A stretch of DNA of 64,000 nucleotides from Saccharofermentans sp. (GCA_024403695.1 JAKSRI010000005.1:62001-126000); one strand, 5' to 3'. Shown: positions 7,764 to 17,332, counted from the stretch's first letter. Translations and numbers: made by a program. Notes: generated by a model not told the origin, from the sequence alone.

Positions 7764-8336
7764 ATGAGCGACTTTGACAAGGCATGGGACGCTTTCGAGA
7801 GCAATTGTAAAAACTGCAGAGACTGCGGTCTTTGTGAGACTGTAAATAATGTGGTTATTTATCGTGGAAATAGACAGGCACCACTCATGGTTATTGGCGA
7901 AGCTCCTGGTGCAAACGAGGACAAGGAGGGAAAGCCTTTCGTCGGCCGTTCGGGGCAGTTGCTGCAGAACCTTCTGGAGTCATATGGCTTCAACGATAGT
8001 AATTATCACATTTGTAACATTGTTAAATGTCGTCCACCTGAGAATAGACGCCCAACTCCGGTGGAAATTGCTGCCTGCAAGAAGCATCTGGCTGAGCAGT
8101 TCCGCCTTGTTAAGCCGAAGGTTATCGTGCTCTGTGGTTCCACTGCTTACGAAGCGTTTTATGGTAAGAAACCAACCATGAGAGATGTGCGTGGTAACTT
8201 CGAGGAGAAGAATGGGTTCTTCATTATGACAACATTCCATCCTGCGTATGCACTTAGAGACCCTAAGAACAAGATTCCTATGTATGATGATCTCGGCAAA
8301 GTGAGAGCTAAGCTCGAGGAGTTAGGACTGGTCTGA
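7764..8336 (+). CDS. uracil-DNA glycosylase, family 4 (Fe-S)
   Basis: 190 residues. GEAPGANEDKEGKPFVGRSG is the family-4 active-site motif that flips and hydrolyses uracil from DNA. Cysteines in NCKNCRDCGLC (15-24) together with CNIVKC and the AACKKH cysteine supply the [4Fe-4S] ligands, and TTFHPAYALRD is the second catalytic motif. It starts base-excision repair at deaminated cytosines. The nth gene (endonuclease III) lies 16 kb away in another operon. The gene follows the Smr gene by 7 bases and is closed by a terminator. Confidence 0.92.
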   Translation: MSDFDKAWDAFESNCKNCRDCGLCETVNNVVIYRGNRQAPLMVIGEAPGANEDKEGKPFVGRSGQLLQNLLESYGFNDSNYHICNIVKCRPPENRRPTPVEIAACKKHLAEQFRLVKPKVIVLCGSTAYEAFYGKKPTMRDVRGNFEEKNGFFIMTTFHPAYALRDPKNKIPMYDDLGKVRAKLEELGLV

Positions 8337-8376
8337 TAATTAACGGCACCAGAGGATACAAATTTAAAACAATACT

Positions 8377-8408
8377 GACCACATTCAGCTGCTGGATGTG
8401 GTCTTTTT
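8377..8408 (+). terminator. terminator after uracil-DNA glycosylase gene
   Basis: GACCACAT (8377-8384) pairs with ATGTGGTC (8396-8403), followed by five T. It separates the repair genes from the dcw cluster. Confidence 0.88.
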
Positions 8409-8503
8409 ATGTCCAAAAAGTCATTGGAATAACAATTTGCCAAATATCGAAGTATAAATTCAAAATTTTTTAATAAAAAACACGAAAAAAGTAATAAATT
8501 CTC

Positions 8504-8532
8504 TTGATTAACTTTTCTATTACAGATAAAAT
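8504..8532 (+). promoter_or_regulatory. promoter of the dcw cluster (mraZ)
   Basis: TTGATT at 8504-8509, 17-base spacer, TAAAAT at 8527-8532. Predicted transcription start is near 8539, just before the first GTGG box, giving a leader of about 119 bases. The surrounding 8409-8540 stretch is very AT-rich and shows nothing else. Confidence 0.7.
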
Positions 8533-8540
8533 ACAAATAC

Positions 8541-8597
8541 GTGGCGGAAAGTGGAGGAAAAATTCACCTGCGTGGAGGAAAGTGGAAGGAAAAGTGG
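8541..8597 (+). promoter_or_regulatory. MraZ-type operator: five GTGG boxes
   Basis: Five GTGG boxes begin at 8541, 8551, 8572, 8582 and 8594, most followed by NGGAAA (for example GTGGCGGAAA and GTGGAGGAAA). Spacings are 10, 21, 10 and 12, so they lie on roughly one DNA face. MraZ is known to bind tandem G-rich boxes at its own promoter and repress the dcw operon. Here the boxes lie at about +2 to +58. A further AAAGTGGCAA covers the GTG start codon at 8658. Confidence 0.75.
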
Positions 8598-8657
8598 AGG
8601 AATTCACTCACCGGAAACGAAGCTTGAAGCCAATAAACCTCGAGGAAATGTAACAAA

Positions 8658-9089
8658 GTGGCAAGAGATACTAAGAAAATCGATGCTAAGGGTAGATTTT
8701 TCATACCTGGAAAGCAGAAAGAAGAGCTGGGTAGCGAGCTGGTTGTAACAAACAGCTTGGATATTGGCTATCTTTGTGTTTATTCCAAAGAGCATTTCGA
8801 TGGTATCAAGGCTCAGCTTGGCAAACTTAACTCTATGGATCCTAAGGTTCGTAAGATTAAGAGAGCTATTATTGGTGAGGCACTTGAAGTTACAGTTGAT
8901 TCTCAGGGAAGAATTAGTGTTACATCTGAACTTTGGGAAAAGATTGGTGCTAATCCTGGTGATGAGATTTGTGTATTTAACGATGACGGTAAGCTCGATA
9001 TCTGCACAAAGACATTCTATGAGAACGAGGATCATGATATAGGTTCTATTGAGGGCCTTGAGACAACATATTATGTCGAAGGTCTCTAA
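8658..9089 (+). CDS. mraZ: transcriptional regulator MraZ
   Basis: 143 residues with two AbrB/MazE-like swapped-hairpin halves: KKIDAKGRFFIPGKQKEEL near the N-terminus and VTVDSQGRISVTSELWEKIG near residue 80, the duplicated D-x-[KQ]-G-R core of MraZ. It forms a ring that binds the boxes upstream and controls the division and cell-wall operon. The start is GTG 8658, preceded by GAGGAAATG at 8642-8650; the usual MFMGEY-type start is absent. First gene of the dcw cluster, 1 base from rsmH. Confidence 0.9.
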   Translation: MARDTKKIDAKGRFFIPGKQKEELGSELVVTNSLDIGYLCVYSKEHFDGIKAQLGKLNSMDPKVRKIKRAIIGEALEVTVDSQGRISVTSELWEKIGANPGDEICVFNDDGKLDICTKTFYENEDHDIGSIEGLETTYYVEGL

Positions 9090-9090
9090 T

Positions 9091-10062
9091 ATGGACGCAG
9101 GTAAGGAATTCGTACACATTCCAGTTCTCTTTGATGAGTGCATGGAATATCTGGATATAAAGCCTGATGGAATCTATGTGGATTGCACGGCAGGTGGTGG
9201 AGGTCACAGTAGTGGCATCCTTAGCAGATTAAGTAGTAAGGGTAGACTTATCTCTTTTGATAAAGATGACGAAGCACTGGCTACTTGTAGAAAAAAAGCA
9301 GAAAGTTTCCCAGATAAGAATTGGGAACTGGTAAAAACAGATTTTGGAAGAATCGCTGAGGTTCTCCAGGAATTGAACATTGAAAAGGTAGATGGAATAT
9401 TAGCTGATTTGGGAGTTTCCTCACATCAGATTGATACTCCAGAAAGAGGATTTTCCTACGCTATGGAGGGACCTCTCGACATGAGAATGGACGAGACTTC
9501 CCCATTATCTGCAAGTGTAGTGGTTAATACTTATAGTGAAGCTGAACTTACAAGAATCTTCAGACTCTACGGAGAAGAGAGATTCTCAGGAAGAATTGCA
9601 GCAGGCATAGTAAGAGACAGAAGCAAAGAACCATTTACAAGTACATTGCAGTTAGCGGCGAAGATTGCTTCTTATATGCCGGCAAAGGCTCGTAATGAGG
9701 ATCAGCATCCTGCGAGAAGATGTTTTCAGGCAATAAGAATTGAAGTTAATCATGAGCTGGATGCGGTGGAAAAGTTACTTCACGATGGTCCAAGACTTTT
9801 GAAAGAGGATGGAAGAATGGCAGTCATCTCATTCCATTCGTTGGAAGACAGAATCGTGAAGGAAGGATTTAAGAGTCTTGAATCACCTTGTATCTGTCCA
9901 AGAGATTTACCTATGTGTGTTTGTGGACGCAAGCCATTAGGAAAGGCAGTAACAAGAAAGCCGGTAATTGCCGGTAAGGAAGAAGTAAAAAACAACACGA
10001 GAGCACATTGTTGCAAACTAAGAGTTTTTGAACGTAACGACGAAAATAATATTTGGGAATAA
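9091..10062 (+). CDS. rsmH: 16S rRNA (cytosine-1402-N4) methyltransferase RsmH
   Basis: 323 residues from ATG 9091, the normal RsmH length. In-frame starts further upstream would overlap mraZ. The SAM-binding motif VDCTAGGGGHSSGIL is near residue 27, ADLGVSSHQID and GFSY near 110-125, then the conserved DMRMD. It methylates C1402 in the ribosomal decoding centre. The helical insert and the C-terminal cysteine-rich segment (CICPRDLPMCVCGRKP) are typical. Second gene of the dcw cluster in most bacteria; AAGG at 9079-9082 is a modest ribosome-binding site. Confidence 0.95.
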   Translation: MDAGKEFVHIPVLFDECMEYLDIKPDGIYVDCTAGGGGHSSGILSRLSSKGRLISFDKDDEALATCRKKAESFPDKNWELVKTDFGRIAEVLQELNIEKVDGILADLGVSSHQIDTPERGFSYAMEGPLDMRMDETSPLSASVVVNTYSEAELTRIFRLYGEERFSGRIAAGIVRDRSKEPFTSTLQLAAKIASYMPAKARNEDQHPARRCFQAIRIEVNHELDAVEKLLHDGPRLLKEDGRMAVISFHSLEDRIVKEGFKSLESPCICPRDLPMCVCGRKPLGKAVTRKPVIAGKEEVKNNTRAHCCKLRVFERNDENNIWE

Positions 10063-10077
10063 AAAGAGGAAATTAAA

Positions 10078-10662
10078 GTGGCAGTACTTGAAAGACAAAA
10101 TCGTAGGTTGAATATAACCGAAATCGAAGTCGAAGATTATTCTATTGATGATGAGATCTTCGGTGCTTCTGATGCTGCCATTTCTGAAGAAACTGAGCAG
10201 GAGAGAGAAGAGCGTCTCGTTGCAGAAGAGAAGGCAAGCAAGAGAAAGGTAAGAAGACTTACAAGAAGAAGACTCTTTGAGACAGTTCTTGCAATCAGCC
10301 TTATCGTGCTTTGCGGTGTGTTTGTATGGCTCCTTATTTATCCTCAGATGGAACTCTCAGAGATTAGCCGTGATAATTCAGATCTTAAGGATGAAATTAC
10401 TGTACTTAAGAAGCAGGTAATGGATTCTGAAGAAGATGCAAATGGTATTACAGATATGGATAGCATCAGAGCACAGGCATTGTCCCTCGGTATGCAGGAT
10501 CCTAACGCAAATCAGGTAGTAAATATTCCTATGCCTAATTCTGATAAATTAGTAACTGTGGTATCATATGATGAGATGTATGGAGTAAGCGATGAGGCTT
10601 ATGACCGTGCCATTGAGAACCTGCAGGGATATTATCTGCAGCATGCTGGAGAAGATAATTAA
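10078..10662 (+). CDS. ftsL: FtsL/DivIC-like septum protein
   Basis: 194 residues from GTG 10078 (AGAGGAAA just upstream). The acidic and then basic N-terminal cytoplasmic region is followed by one membrane helix at about 65-87, then a short coiled coil (ISRDNSDLKDEITVLKKQV) and an extracytoplasmic tail. Topology, size and position between rsmH and the transpeptidase gene are those of FtsL, which holds FtsQ/DivIB and DivIC in the septal complex. Sequence identity in this family is low, so the call rests mainly on topology and synteny. Confidence 0.8.
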   Translation: MAVLERQNRRLNITEIEVEDYSIDDEIFGASDAAISEETEQEREERLVAEEKASKRKVRRLTRRRLFETVLAISLIVLCGVFVWLLIYPQMELSEISRDNSDLKDEITVLKKQVMDSEEDANGITDMDSIRAQALSLGMQDPNANQVVNIPMPNSDKLVTVVSYDEMYGVSDEAYDRAIENLQGYYLQHAGEDN

Positions 10663-10664
10663 AA

Positions 10665-13145
10665 ATGTCACATAATATTTCGGATGTATCCGATAATAAT
10701 GTACATGATGAGCTTCCTTTAGAAGAAGAAAGCCTTATAAAAAAGTGGTGGAAAGAATCCAGAAGCATGATCCCAATGTGGCTTACCATTGGGATTTTTC
10801 TCGCTTGTGGAATGTTTGCATTGTATGCCATGGCCAACCTTTATAAGACTACTGTTATAGACTATGAGCAGTATGCTCGTGCAGCGTCTGACGATCAGTG
10901 GAAGATGCTTTCGTACACTGCCCAGAGAGGTCAGATTTATGACGCTAACGGTAACGCACTTGCTTCAAATTCCTACGACTATACTATCGTTTGTTCACCT
11001 AAGACTGTAATGGAGAGCGATTGCTTTAAGAACGGCACACTTTCAAGAGAGCAGGTTATTACTGACGTGAGCCTTATGCTCGACCTCGATTATTCAAAGC
11101 TCGATGGTATTCTTCCTGTAAATCCTGCTGATGAGTCCGATTCACGTAATGCCGTAGCTGGTTGTGACGTGTGTCGTAACGTGTCTGCTGAGAAGAAGGC
11201 TGAGCTAGAGAATTACATGAGCCAGTATAAGATTACAGGATTTGGTTATGTAGCCGTTGCTCAGAGATATTATAACTATGGTGGACTTGCCGCACAGGTA
11301 ATTGGTTATGCTCATAATGACGGTGTATCCCTTAATGGTGTCTATGGATTAGAGGCTTATTACAACACTGTTCTTTCTGGTTCTGATGGATACAGATATT
11401 CAGAGGTTGACTCCAGAACAGATGGTGTTCTTCCTTATTCTGATCCAACTTCTGTTGACCCTGTAAATGGTAATAACATTATCCTTAATCTTGATGTGAA
11501 TATTCAGAGAATCGCAGAGGAAGCTTGCCGTAATGCATATGAGACATATGCTCCACGTGGTGGTGTAACAGCTATCGTTATGGATCCATATACAGGTGCA
11601 GTTCTGGCGATGGTTTCTCTTCCTGACTATGACCTTAATGATCCATACGGTGTTCCTTATGGTAAGACAGAGATCGAGTGGATGACAGCTCCTGACGATG
11701 AGAAGGTTCAGTATCTTATGTCTGAGGTATGGCGTAACAGATGTATTTCTGATACTTACGAGCCAGGTTCTACATTTAAGGCTCTTACTACTGCAGCTGC
11801 TCTGGAAGAAGGTCTTACATCAGAGGAAGAGATGTTCAGCGATGCTCCTATCGCGGTTTCTGATATGCATACAATTTCCTGCTGGCTTCAGAAGCAGGGT
11901 GGATATAACCATGGTGAAGAGAGCCTTCTTCACGCGTTCGAGAATTCGTGTAACCCAATCTTCGTTCAGCTTGCTCAGCGAATTGGAATTAAGAGATATT
12001 ATGAATATGTTCATACATTTGGTTTCTATGAGACAACTGGAATTGATCTTCCTGCTGAAGGAATTGGTATCTTCCACGATGACCCATCTATTATCGATAT
12101 GTCATCACTTTCCTTCGGTGAGTCCTCAACGGTTACACCTATTCAGCTTTTGAATTCCTACTGTGCCATCGTTAATGGTGGAAGCCTTATGGAACCTCAT
12201 CTCGTTAAGTACATTACTGACGAGAACGGTAACATTGTAGATGAGATTGAGCCTAAGGTTATTAGAAAAATCTTCTCAGAAGATACATGCGCTAGAGTAC
12301 GAGCTCTCATGTCAGCCGTAGTTAATGATGGTACAGGTTCTGCAGGTAAGGTTCCTGGTTATGATGTTGCTGGTAAGACTTCTACATCTACAATCGAGAT
12401 TGGTGAAGAGGCTGGAATGCACGTGTTGTCATTCTCTTGTTTTGCTCCTGCTTCTAATCCTAAGATCGCGGTGCTTGTAGTACTTAACAAGCCTGAAAAC
12501 AGATCTGTAGGTTCATCTGCTGCAGCTTCAACTGCCGCTAGAATCGTTGAAGGAACTCTCACATATATGGGCGTTGAGAGAAAGTTCTCAGAGGATGAGT
12601 ACGATGAAATGCTTAAGAAGTATTGGGTTCAGCCAGTAGGCGGTCTCGCAGCTTCCGTAGCAAGTTCTAGAATCGGAACTAATGGTATTACTTCTATTTA
12701 TGGAACTACAGATATGACACCAGATACTATCGTTTCTTATACATATCCTGGTGTTGATACAGCTCTTTATAGTACAGGTATCGTAGTTCTCTATCCAGAA
12801 AGTGATACAGATGTAGAGATGCTCACTAGTACCGTTCCTAACCTCCGTGGTAAGAATGCGGTAGAGTGTATCGAATCCCTTAGAGATTGTAATTTGAATT
12901 GTAATATTGTCGGTGATATTAAGGGCGTCTGCAGCGAGCAGGATCAGCCTTATGGAGCAACTGTATTCTCTGGAACTGTAATTACAGTTCATATGGATAC
13001 TGTTGTAATTACTCCAACTCCTACTCCGGAAGAACTTGATCCGGGTGCAGGTGAAGATGGCGTAATCAGTCCAGATGCTGAGCCACCTAAGGACGAAGAG
13101 AATCCAGATGACGGCATCCAGGAAGCTCCAATTGCCGGTGACTAA
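10665..13145 (+). CDS. ftsI: division transpeptidase (FtsI/SpoVD-type class B penicillin-binding protein)
   Basis: 826 residues. A cytoplasmic N-terminus is followed by a membrane helix at about 40-62 and a dimerisation domain starting TAQRGQIYDANGNALASN. The transpeptidase domain has Ser369 in STFK and Ser428 in SCN. The third motif is K571-T-S instead of the usual KTG. A PASTA domain (about 725-785) and a Pro/Glu/Asp-rich tail follow. It cross-links septal peptidoglycan with FtsW. It could be the FtsI or the SpoVD form; PASTA domains occur in both Pbp2B and SpoVD. The start lies 2 bases after ftsL. Confidence 0.93.
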   Translation: MSHNISDVSDNNVHDELPLEEESLIKKWWKESRSMIPMWLTIGIFLACGMFALYAMANLYKTTVIDYEQYARAASDDQWKMLSYTAQRGQIYDANGNALASNSYDYTIVCSPKTVMESDCFKNGTLSREQVITDVSLMLDLDYSKLDGILPVNPADESDSRNAVAGCDVCRNVSAEKKAELENYMSQYKITGFGYVAVAQRYYNYGGLAAQVIGYAHNDGVSLNGVYGLEAYYNTVLSGSDGYRYSEVDSRTDGVLPYSDPTSVDPVNGNNIILNLDVNIQRIAEEACRNAYETYAPRGGVTAIVMDPYTGAVLAMVSLPDYDLNDPYGVPYGKTEIEWMTAPDDEKVQYLMSEVWRNRCISDTYEPGSTFKALTTAAALEEGLTSEEEMFSDAPIAVSDMHTISCWLQKQGGYNHGEESLLHAFENSCNPIFVQLAQRIGIKRYYEYVHTFGFYETTGIDLPAEGIGIFHDDPSIIDMSSLSFGESSTVTPIQLLNSYCAIVNGGSLMEPHLVKYITDENGNIVDEIEPKVIRKIFSEDTCARVRALMSAVVNDGTGSAGKVPGYDVAGKTSTSTIEIGEEAGMHVLSFSCFAPASNPKIAVLVVLNKPENRSVGSSAAASTAARIVEGTLTYMGVERKFSEDEYDEMLKKYWVQPVGGLAASVASSRIGTNGITSIYGTTDMTPDTIVSYTYPGVDTALYSTGIVVLYPESDTDVEMLTSTVPNLRGKNAVECIESLRDCNLNCNIVGDIKGVCSEQDQPYGATVFSGTVITVHMDTVVITPTPTPEELDPGAGEDGVISPDAEPPKDEENPDDGIQEAPIAGD

Positions 13146-13159
13146 TGGGGAGGTAAATT

Positions 13160-14677
13160 ATGTCTATTTTACTGTCAACACTTATGCAGGGTGCGCAATT
13201 TACAAATATAGCAGGTTCCATGAACAGACGTGTTTCTGCCGTGGAATACGATTCCCGTAAGCTTCAGGAGAACAGCCTTTTTGTAGCTATTAAGGGCTTC
13301 ACTTCAGACGGTCACTCCTATATCGAGTCTGCTATCAAGAGCGGTGCGAAAACAATCGTGGTTAACAAGGAAAGAGACTTGTTTCCTAACGAGAAACTGG
13401 TGGCACTTGCGTCTGAGCACGACGTGACTTTCCTCGAAATGGATGACACACGTAAGGGCATCGCAGTGCTTTCGGCACAGTTTTATAACCACCCTGAGGA
13501 TCGACTTGACCTCGTTGGTGTGACCGGTACTAAAGGTAAGACAACAATTACTTTCATGATCCACGAGATCTTGAAGAGAGACGACCACGCTACAGGTCTC
13601 ATCGGAACTGTATGTAACATGATTGGTGATGAGAAGCGTGCTGCATCCCACACAACACCAGAGTCCCATGAGGTATATGAGCTCTTGGAGGAGATGGCAA
13701 AGAAGCAGTTCGATAGCTGTGTTATGGAAGTTTCTTCTCAGGGATTGAAGCTCGACAGAGTACATGGATTAAGATTTGACGTTGGTTGCTTTACTAATCT
13801 TTATGAGGATCATATTGGTGGTAACGAGCATCCTGATATGGACGATTATCTTAACTGTAAGCTTAAGATTTTTGATAGCTCCAGAACTGCAGTAGTTAAT
13901 CGCGACTGCCTTGTTGTGGATACAGTTATCGAGTATGCATCAGCACGTTGCCCAGTATATACATACGGCCTTACAGAGGAGAGCGACTGCTATGCCAAGG
14001 ATATCAAGAAGAAGAGAATCAATGGCGTTACAGGAACTGAATTCTACGTGGTAAGCCCATGGTATGAAGGCACTGTGTTTATGGCATTGCCAGGTAAGTT
14101 TAATGTTTACAACGCACTTTGCGCTATTTGTACTGCAGGACTTTTGAAGGTCGATTTTGAGACAGTTAAGGAAGCTCTTGCTAATGTGCATGTTCCAGGT
14201 CGAGTACAGCCTGTTCCTAATAAGCTTGATGTAACTATTCTCGTTGACTACGCTCATAATGCAGCAAGTCTTGAGAACGTTATCGAGACAGTAAAAGAGT
14301 ACAGTGATGGTAATGTAATCACAGTATTCGGTTGTGGTGGAAATAGATCTGCTACAAGAAGATTCGAGATGGGTGAAGTATCAGGAAAGCTTTCTGATTA
14401 CACTATCATCACATCTGATAATCCTCGTAAGGAGGAGCCACTGGCAATCATCGATAATATCGTTACTGGTATGACCAGAACTGATGGTAAATATGAAGTA
14501 GTTGTTGATCGTGCACAGGCTATCGAGAAGGCTATCTCCATGGCAAATCCTGGTGATACAGTTCTTATCGCAGGCAAGGGCCATGAGAACTATCAGATTT
14601 TTGCTGATAAGACAATTCATTTTGACGACTCCGAGGTTGCTTTGGAAGTTGTTAACAGACTGGAGAGTGAGAAATAA
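13160..14677 (+). CDS. murE: UDP-MurNAc-tripeptide synthetase, meso-DAP type
   Basis: 505 residues. The ATP loop TGTKGKTT is at 122-129. The substrate-specificity motif D420-N-P-R-K-E-E-P matches the DNPR form found in enzymes that add meso-diaminopimelate; L-Lys enzymes have other residues at the Arg. It acts in the cytoplasm on UDP-MurNAc-L-Ala-D-Glu. The ddh gene at 32.8 kb, which makes meso-DAP directly, is consistent. GGGAGG at 13146-13151 is a strong ribosome-binding site, 14 bases after ftsI. Confidence 0.95.
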   Translation: MSILLSTLMQGAQFTNIAGSMNRRVSAVEYDSRKLQENSLFVAIKGFTSDGHSYIESAIKSGAKTIVVNKERDLFPNEKLVALASEHDVTFLEMDDTRKGIAVLSAQFYNHPEDRLDLVGVTGTKGKTTITFMIHEILKRDDHATGLIGTVCNMIGDEKRAASHTTPESHEVYELLEEMAKKQFDSCVMEVSSQGLKLDRVHGLRFDVGCFTNLYEDHIGGNEHPDMDDYLNCKLKIFDSSRTAVVNRDCLVVDTVIEYASARCPVYTYGLTEESDCYAKDIKKKRINGVTGTEFYVVSPWYEGTVFMALPGKFNVYNALCAICTAGLLKVDFETVKEALANVHVPGRVQPVPNKLDVTILVDYAHNAASLENVIETVKEYSDGNVITVFGCGGNRSATRRFEMGEVSGKLSDYTIITSDNPRKEEPLAIIDNIVTGMTRTDGKYEVVVDRAQAIEKAISMANPGDTVLIAGKGHENYQIFADKTIHFDDSEVALEVVNRLESEK

Positions 14678-16086
14678 TGCGTGAGATGTTTAGTCTCAGT
14701 GAGATCGCTTTGGCCGTAGAGGGCAGAGTTATTAATAACACTAATCTGGATAGCGACAAGATTTTTGTATCAGGTGTTTCCAAGGATACAAGAACTATTG
14801 AAGAGGGCAATCTCTATGTAGCTATCGTTGGTGAGAATTTTGATGGTCACAAATTCTGTGGCATGGCAGTTGAGAAAGGCGCGGCAGTTTTACTTGTTAG
14901 CGATGAGTCCCAGATTCCAGCTGGATGCGCAGCAGTAGTTGTCGAAGACACAATTAAGGCTATGGGTCTTCTCGCCAAGCATTATAGATTTAAGCTTAAT
15001 GCCAAGGTTATCTGCGTTACTGGTTCCGTTGGAAAGACAACAACACGTGAGATGATCGCCTGTGCACTTAAGTCACAGAAGAAGGTTTGCTCCACCAAGG
15101 CGAATCTTAATAATGAGATTGGTCTTCCTACAACAATTCTCGAGGCTCCAGAGGATACAGAGATTCTCGTACTCGAGATGGGTATGAGACTTAGAGGTGA
15201 GATTAGCTATCTTACTAATATCGCTTGTCCCGATATCGCAGTTATCACTAACGCTGGTTATTGTCATATTGAGCGTCTTGGTTCCCGTGAGGAGATAAGA
15301 CTTGCTAAGGCAGAGATTATGGAAGGTCTTGTTGAAGGTGGAACATTAATCGTAAGTTCTGATGATGATTTCCTCTATGATTATGTTAAGGCGAATATTC
15401 CTGCTGGCCGTAATCTTTGCGCAGTAAGTGCTAAGGGTGAGACGGCTGCATTTAGTGCATCTAACATAAGCCTTGATAAGGGTGTTGCCTTTGACGTTAA
15501 TGGTCTTTCTGTAAAGCTTAACCTTAATGGTGGTCACTATATTACAACTGTTATGATGGCTTTGGCATGCGCTTCCATGACAGGTGTTGATGCTCAGGCC
15601 GCTATTACAGCACTTGAGGGATACAAGAAGATGAAGGGTAGAGGCCAGATTATTAAGTGTGAGGACTACACAATTATTAATGATGCATATAATGCTGGTC
15701 CTGAGTCCATGATGGCTTCTTACTTTAATCTTTCTGTGCTCGGTGGCGCAGAAGCTAAAGTGCAGAAAATCGCGGTTCTCGGTGGCATGTTGGAGCTCGG
15801 TGATTACGCCCCAATGTTGCACGAAATGATCGGCAAGGACTGCGGTAAGTACCACTTCGACCACGTGCTCGTAACAGGTGATAACAAGGCGGATTTTGTT
15901 AAGGGATTAACTGAGAGTGACCCTGATGCTAGTTATAAAGTTTGCGCCAATAATGATGAGATTAAATCTGAACTTAAGAGTATAGTTAATAAAGGAGATA
16001 TTATTCTCTTTAAGGCTTCCAATGCATTTGGATTTGAGAAAATGGCCCTTGATATGGTCCAGGAGAGTACAGTAATTAATGAGTGA
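14677..16086 (+). CDS. murF: UDP-MurNAc-tripeptide--D-Ala-D-Ala ligase
   Basis: 469 residues with the Mur-ligase ATP loop CVTGSVGKTTTREM near residue 115, followed by KANLNNEIGLP and, in the C-terminal part, INDAYNAGPESM, all typical of MurF. It adds D-Ala-D-Ala to complete the pentapeptide precursor. Its ATG shares a base with the murE stop (TAATG), so the two are translationally coupled. mraY and murD, which usually follow, are missing; ftsW comes directly next. Confidence 0.95.
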   Translation: MREMFSLSEIALAVEGRVINNTNLDSDKIFVSGVSKDTRTIEEGNLYVAIVGENFDGHKFCGMAVEKGAAVLLVSDESQIPAGCAAVVVEDTIKAMGLLAKHYRFKLNAKVICVTGSVGKTTTREMIACALKSQKKVCSTKANLNNEIGLPTTILEAPEDTEILVLEMGMRLRGEISYLTNIACPDIAVITNAGYCHIERLGSREEIRLAKAEIMEGLVEGGTLIVSSDDDFLYDYVKANIPAGRNLCAVSAKGETAAFSASNISLDKGVAFDVNGLSVKLNLNGGHYITTVMMALACASMTGVDAQAAITALEGYKKMKGRGQIIKCEDYTIINDAYNAGPESMMASYFNLSVLGGAEAKVQKIAVLGGMLELGDYAPMLHEMIGKDCGKYHFDHVLVTGDNKADFVKGLTESDPDASYKVCANNDEIKSELKSIVNKGDIILFKASNAFGFEKMALDMVQESTVINE

Positions 16087-17332
16087 GATTAGTAAGAGAA
16101 GACTTCGAGTAAAGAGAAGCAATATTCCATTGATCCTCATGATGTTTGTCATCGTGGTATTTGGTCTTGTTATTCTTTACTCTGTTTCTGGTCCTGCTGG
16201 TTATGCGAGACCTGAGGGCGAGAAAAGCTCACTTTTCTATCTTCAGAAGCAGCTTGGCTGGACTGTTGCTGGTCTGGTCTTGGCGCTGATTATCTCATTT
16301 ATTCCGATTAAGTTTTTTAAACATCCATTTGTATGGGGTGGAAGTTATGGTTTAAGCCTCGCTCTTATTGTAATTACAAAGCTTGCAGGTTATGAGCTTA
16401 ATGGTGCCAAGAGATGGATTAAACTTGGTGGTACTACATTCCAGACATCTGAGTTTGTAAAAATAGGTATAGTTATTGCCCTTGCTGGATACAGATCCTT
16501 TATTGTTGAACAGAGGAAGAAGGGTAAGCTTAAGTCTGATAGCAAATCAAAGCAGATTATCAAAAACGCTTTTTTTGAATTTATTCTTCCAGTATCTATG
16601 GCGCTCCTTATTGACGCGTTCATTCTTATTCAGCCACATCTTTCATGCTTCCTTATTGTAGGTTTCGTTGTGTTTATGTGCACACTTAATTCGGGTGTAG
16701 GTTGGAGAAGTTGGCTTGTTGGTGGTCTTACAGTAGCTGTTGTAGGTGTAATTGGTGTTGCTGTATTTGTTTCACTTAATCCAAATTACCAGGACAACTT
16801 CGCTCATGTTACTCAGCGTATTAATATTTTTGCTAGTACTCAGGGTGACGAAGATTCAGATGTAACAGAAGACGAAATGCGTCAGGTTACTAACGCGCAC
16901 AATGCCCTCGGATCCGGTGGAATGTGGGGACGTGGTCTTGGTAATTCCAGAGCGAAGTACAACTATGTATCTGAGGCACAGAATGACTATATTTTCTCTA
17001 TTTATGTAGAGGAGACAGGTTTTGTAGGTGGAGCTATTCTTATAGCTATATACATGGCCATATTTGCTATGTTTGTCATGGTTATTATTAGAACAGACAC
17101 AATCTTCTCTAGAATGATTGCTACAGGATGTTCATCCTTGATTATGATTCAGGTATTACTTAACTTGGCCGTTGAGCTTCAGATTGCTCCGTCAACAGGT
17201 GTTACTCTTCCGTTCGTAAGTTATGGTGGAACTGCACAAGTATTCCTTCTCATTGCTTATGGTATGATACTTAGTGTGTCCAGAAGTGGAACATCTATCC
17301 CTGAGAAGAAGGTAGTGGAGAATGAAGCGTAA
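16079..17332 (+). CDS. ftsW: SEDS lipid II polymerase FtsW
   Basis: 417 residues with about ten membrane helices. Family segments visible are GAKRWIKLGGTTFQTSEFVKIGIV near residue 105-130, and GRGLGNSRAKYNYVSEAQNDYIFSI-type residues in the large outer loop, shown here in part as KYNYVSEAQNDYIF. STGVTLPFVSYGGTAQ near the C-terminus closes the signature. FtsW polymerises lipid II at the septum with the upstream transpeptidase. The start overlaps murF by 8 bases. The dcw position supports FtsW rather than RodA. Confidence 0.93.
   Translation: MSEISKRRLRVKRSNIPLILMMFVIVVFGLVILYSVSGPAGYARPEGEKSSLFYLQKQLGWTVAGLVLALIISFIPIKFFKHPFVWGGSYGLSLALIVITKLAGYELNGAKRWIKLGGTTFQTSEFVKIGIVIALAGYRSFIVEQRKKGKLKSDSKSKQIIKNAFFEFILPVSMALLIDAFILIQPHLSCFLIVGFVVFMCTLNSGVGWRSWLVGGLTVAVVGVIGVAVFVSLNPNYQDNFAHVTQRINIFASTQGDEDSDVTEDEMRQVTNAHNALGSGGMWGRGLGNSRAKYNYVSEAQNDYIFSIYVEETGFVGGAILIAIYMAIFAMFVMVIIRTDTIFSRMIATGCSSLIMIQVLLNLAVELQIAPSTGVTLPFVSYGGTAQVFLLIAYGMILSVSRSGTSIPEKKVVENEA

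Noticed and set aside
8551..8748. Open frame over the GTGG repeats and the start of mraZ
   Set aside because: It starts within the operator repeats and runs out of frame across mraZ; no ribosome-binding site.
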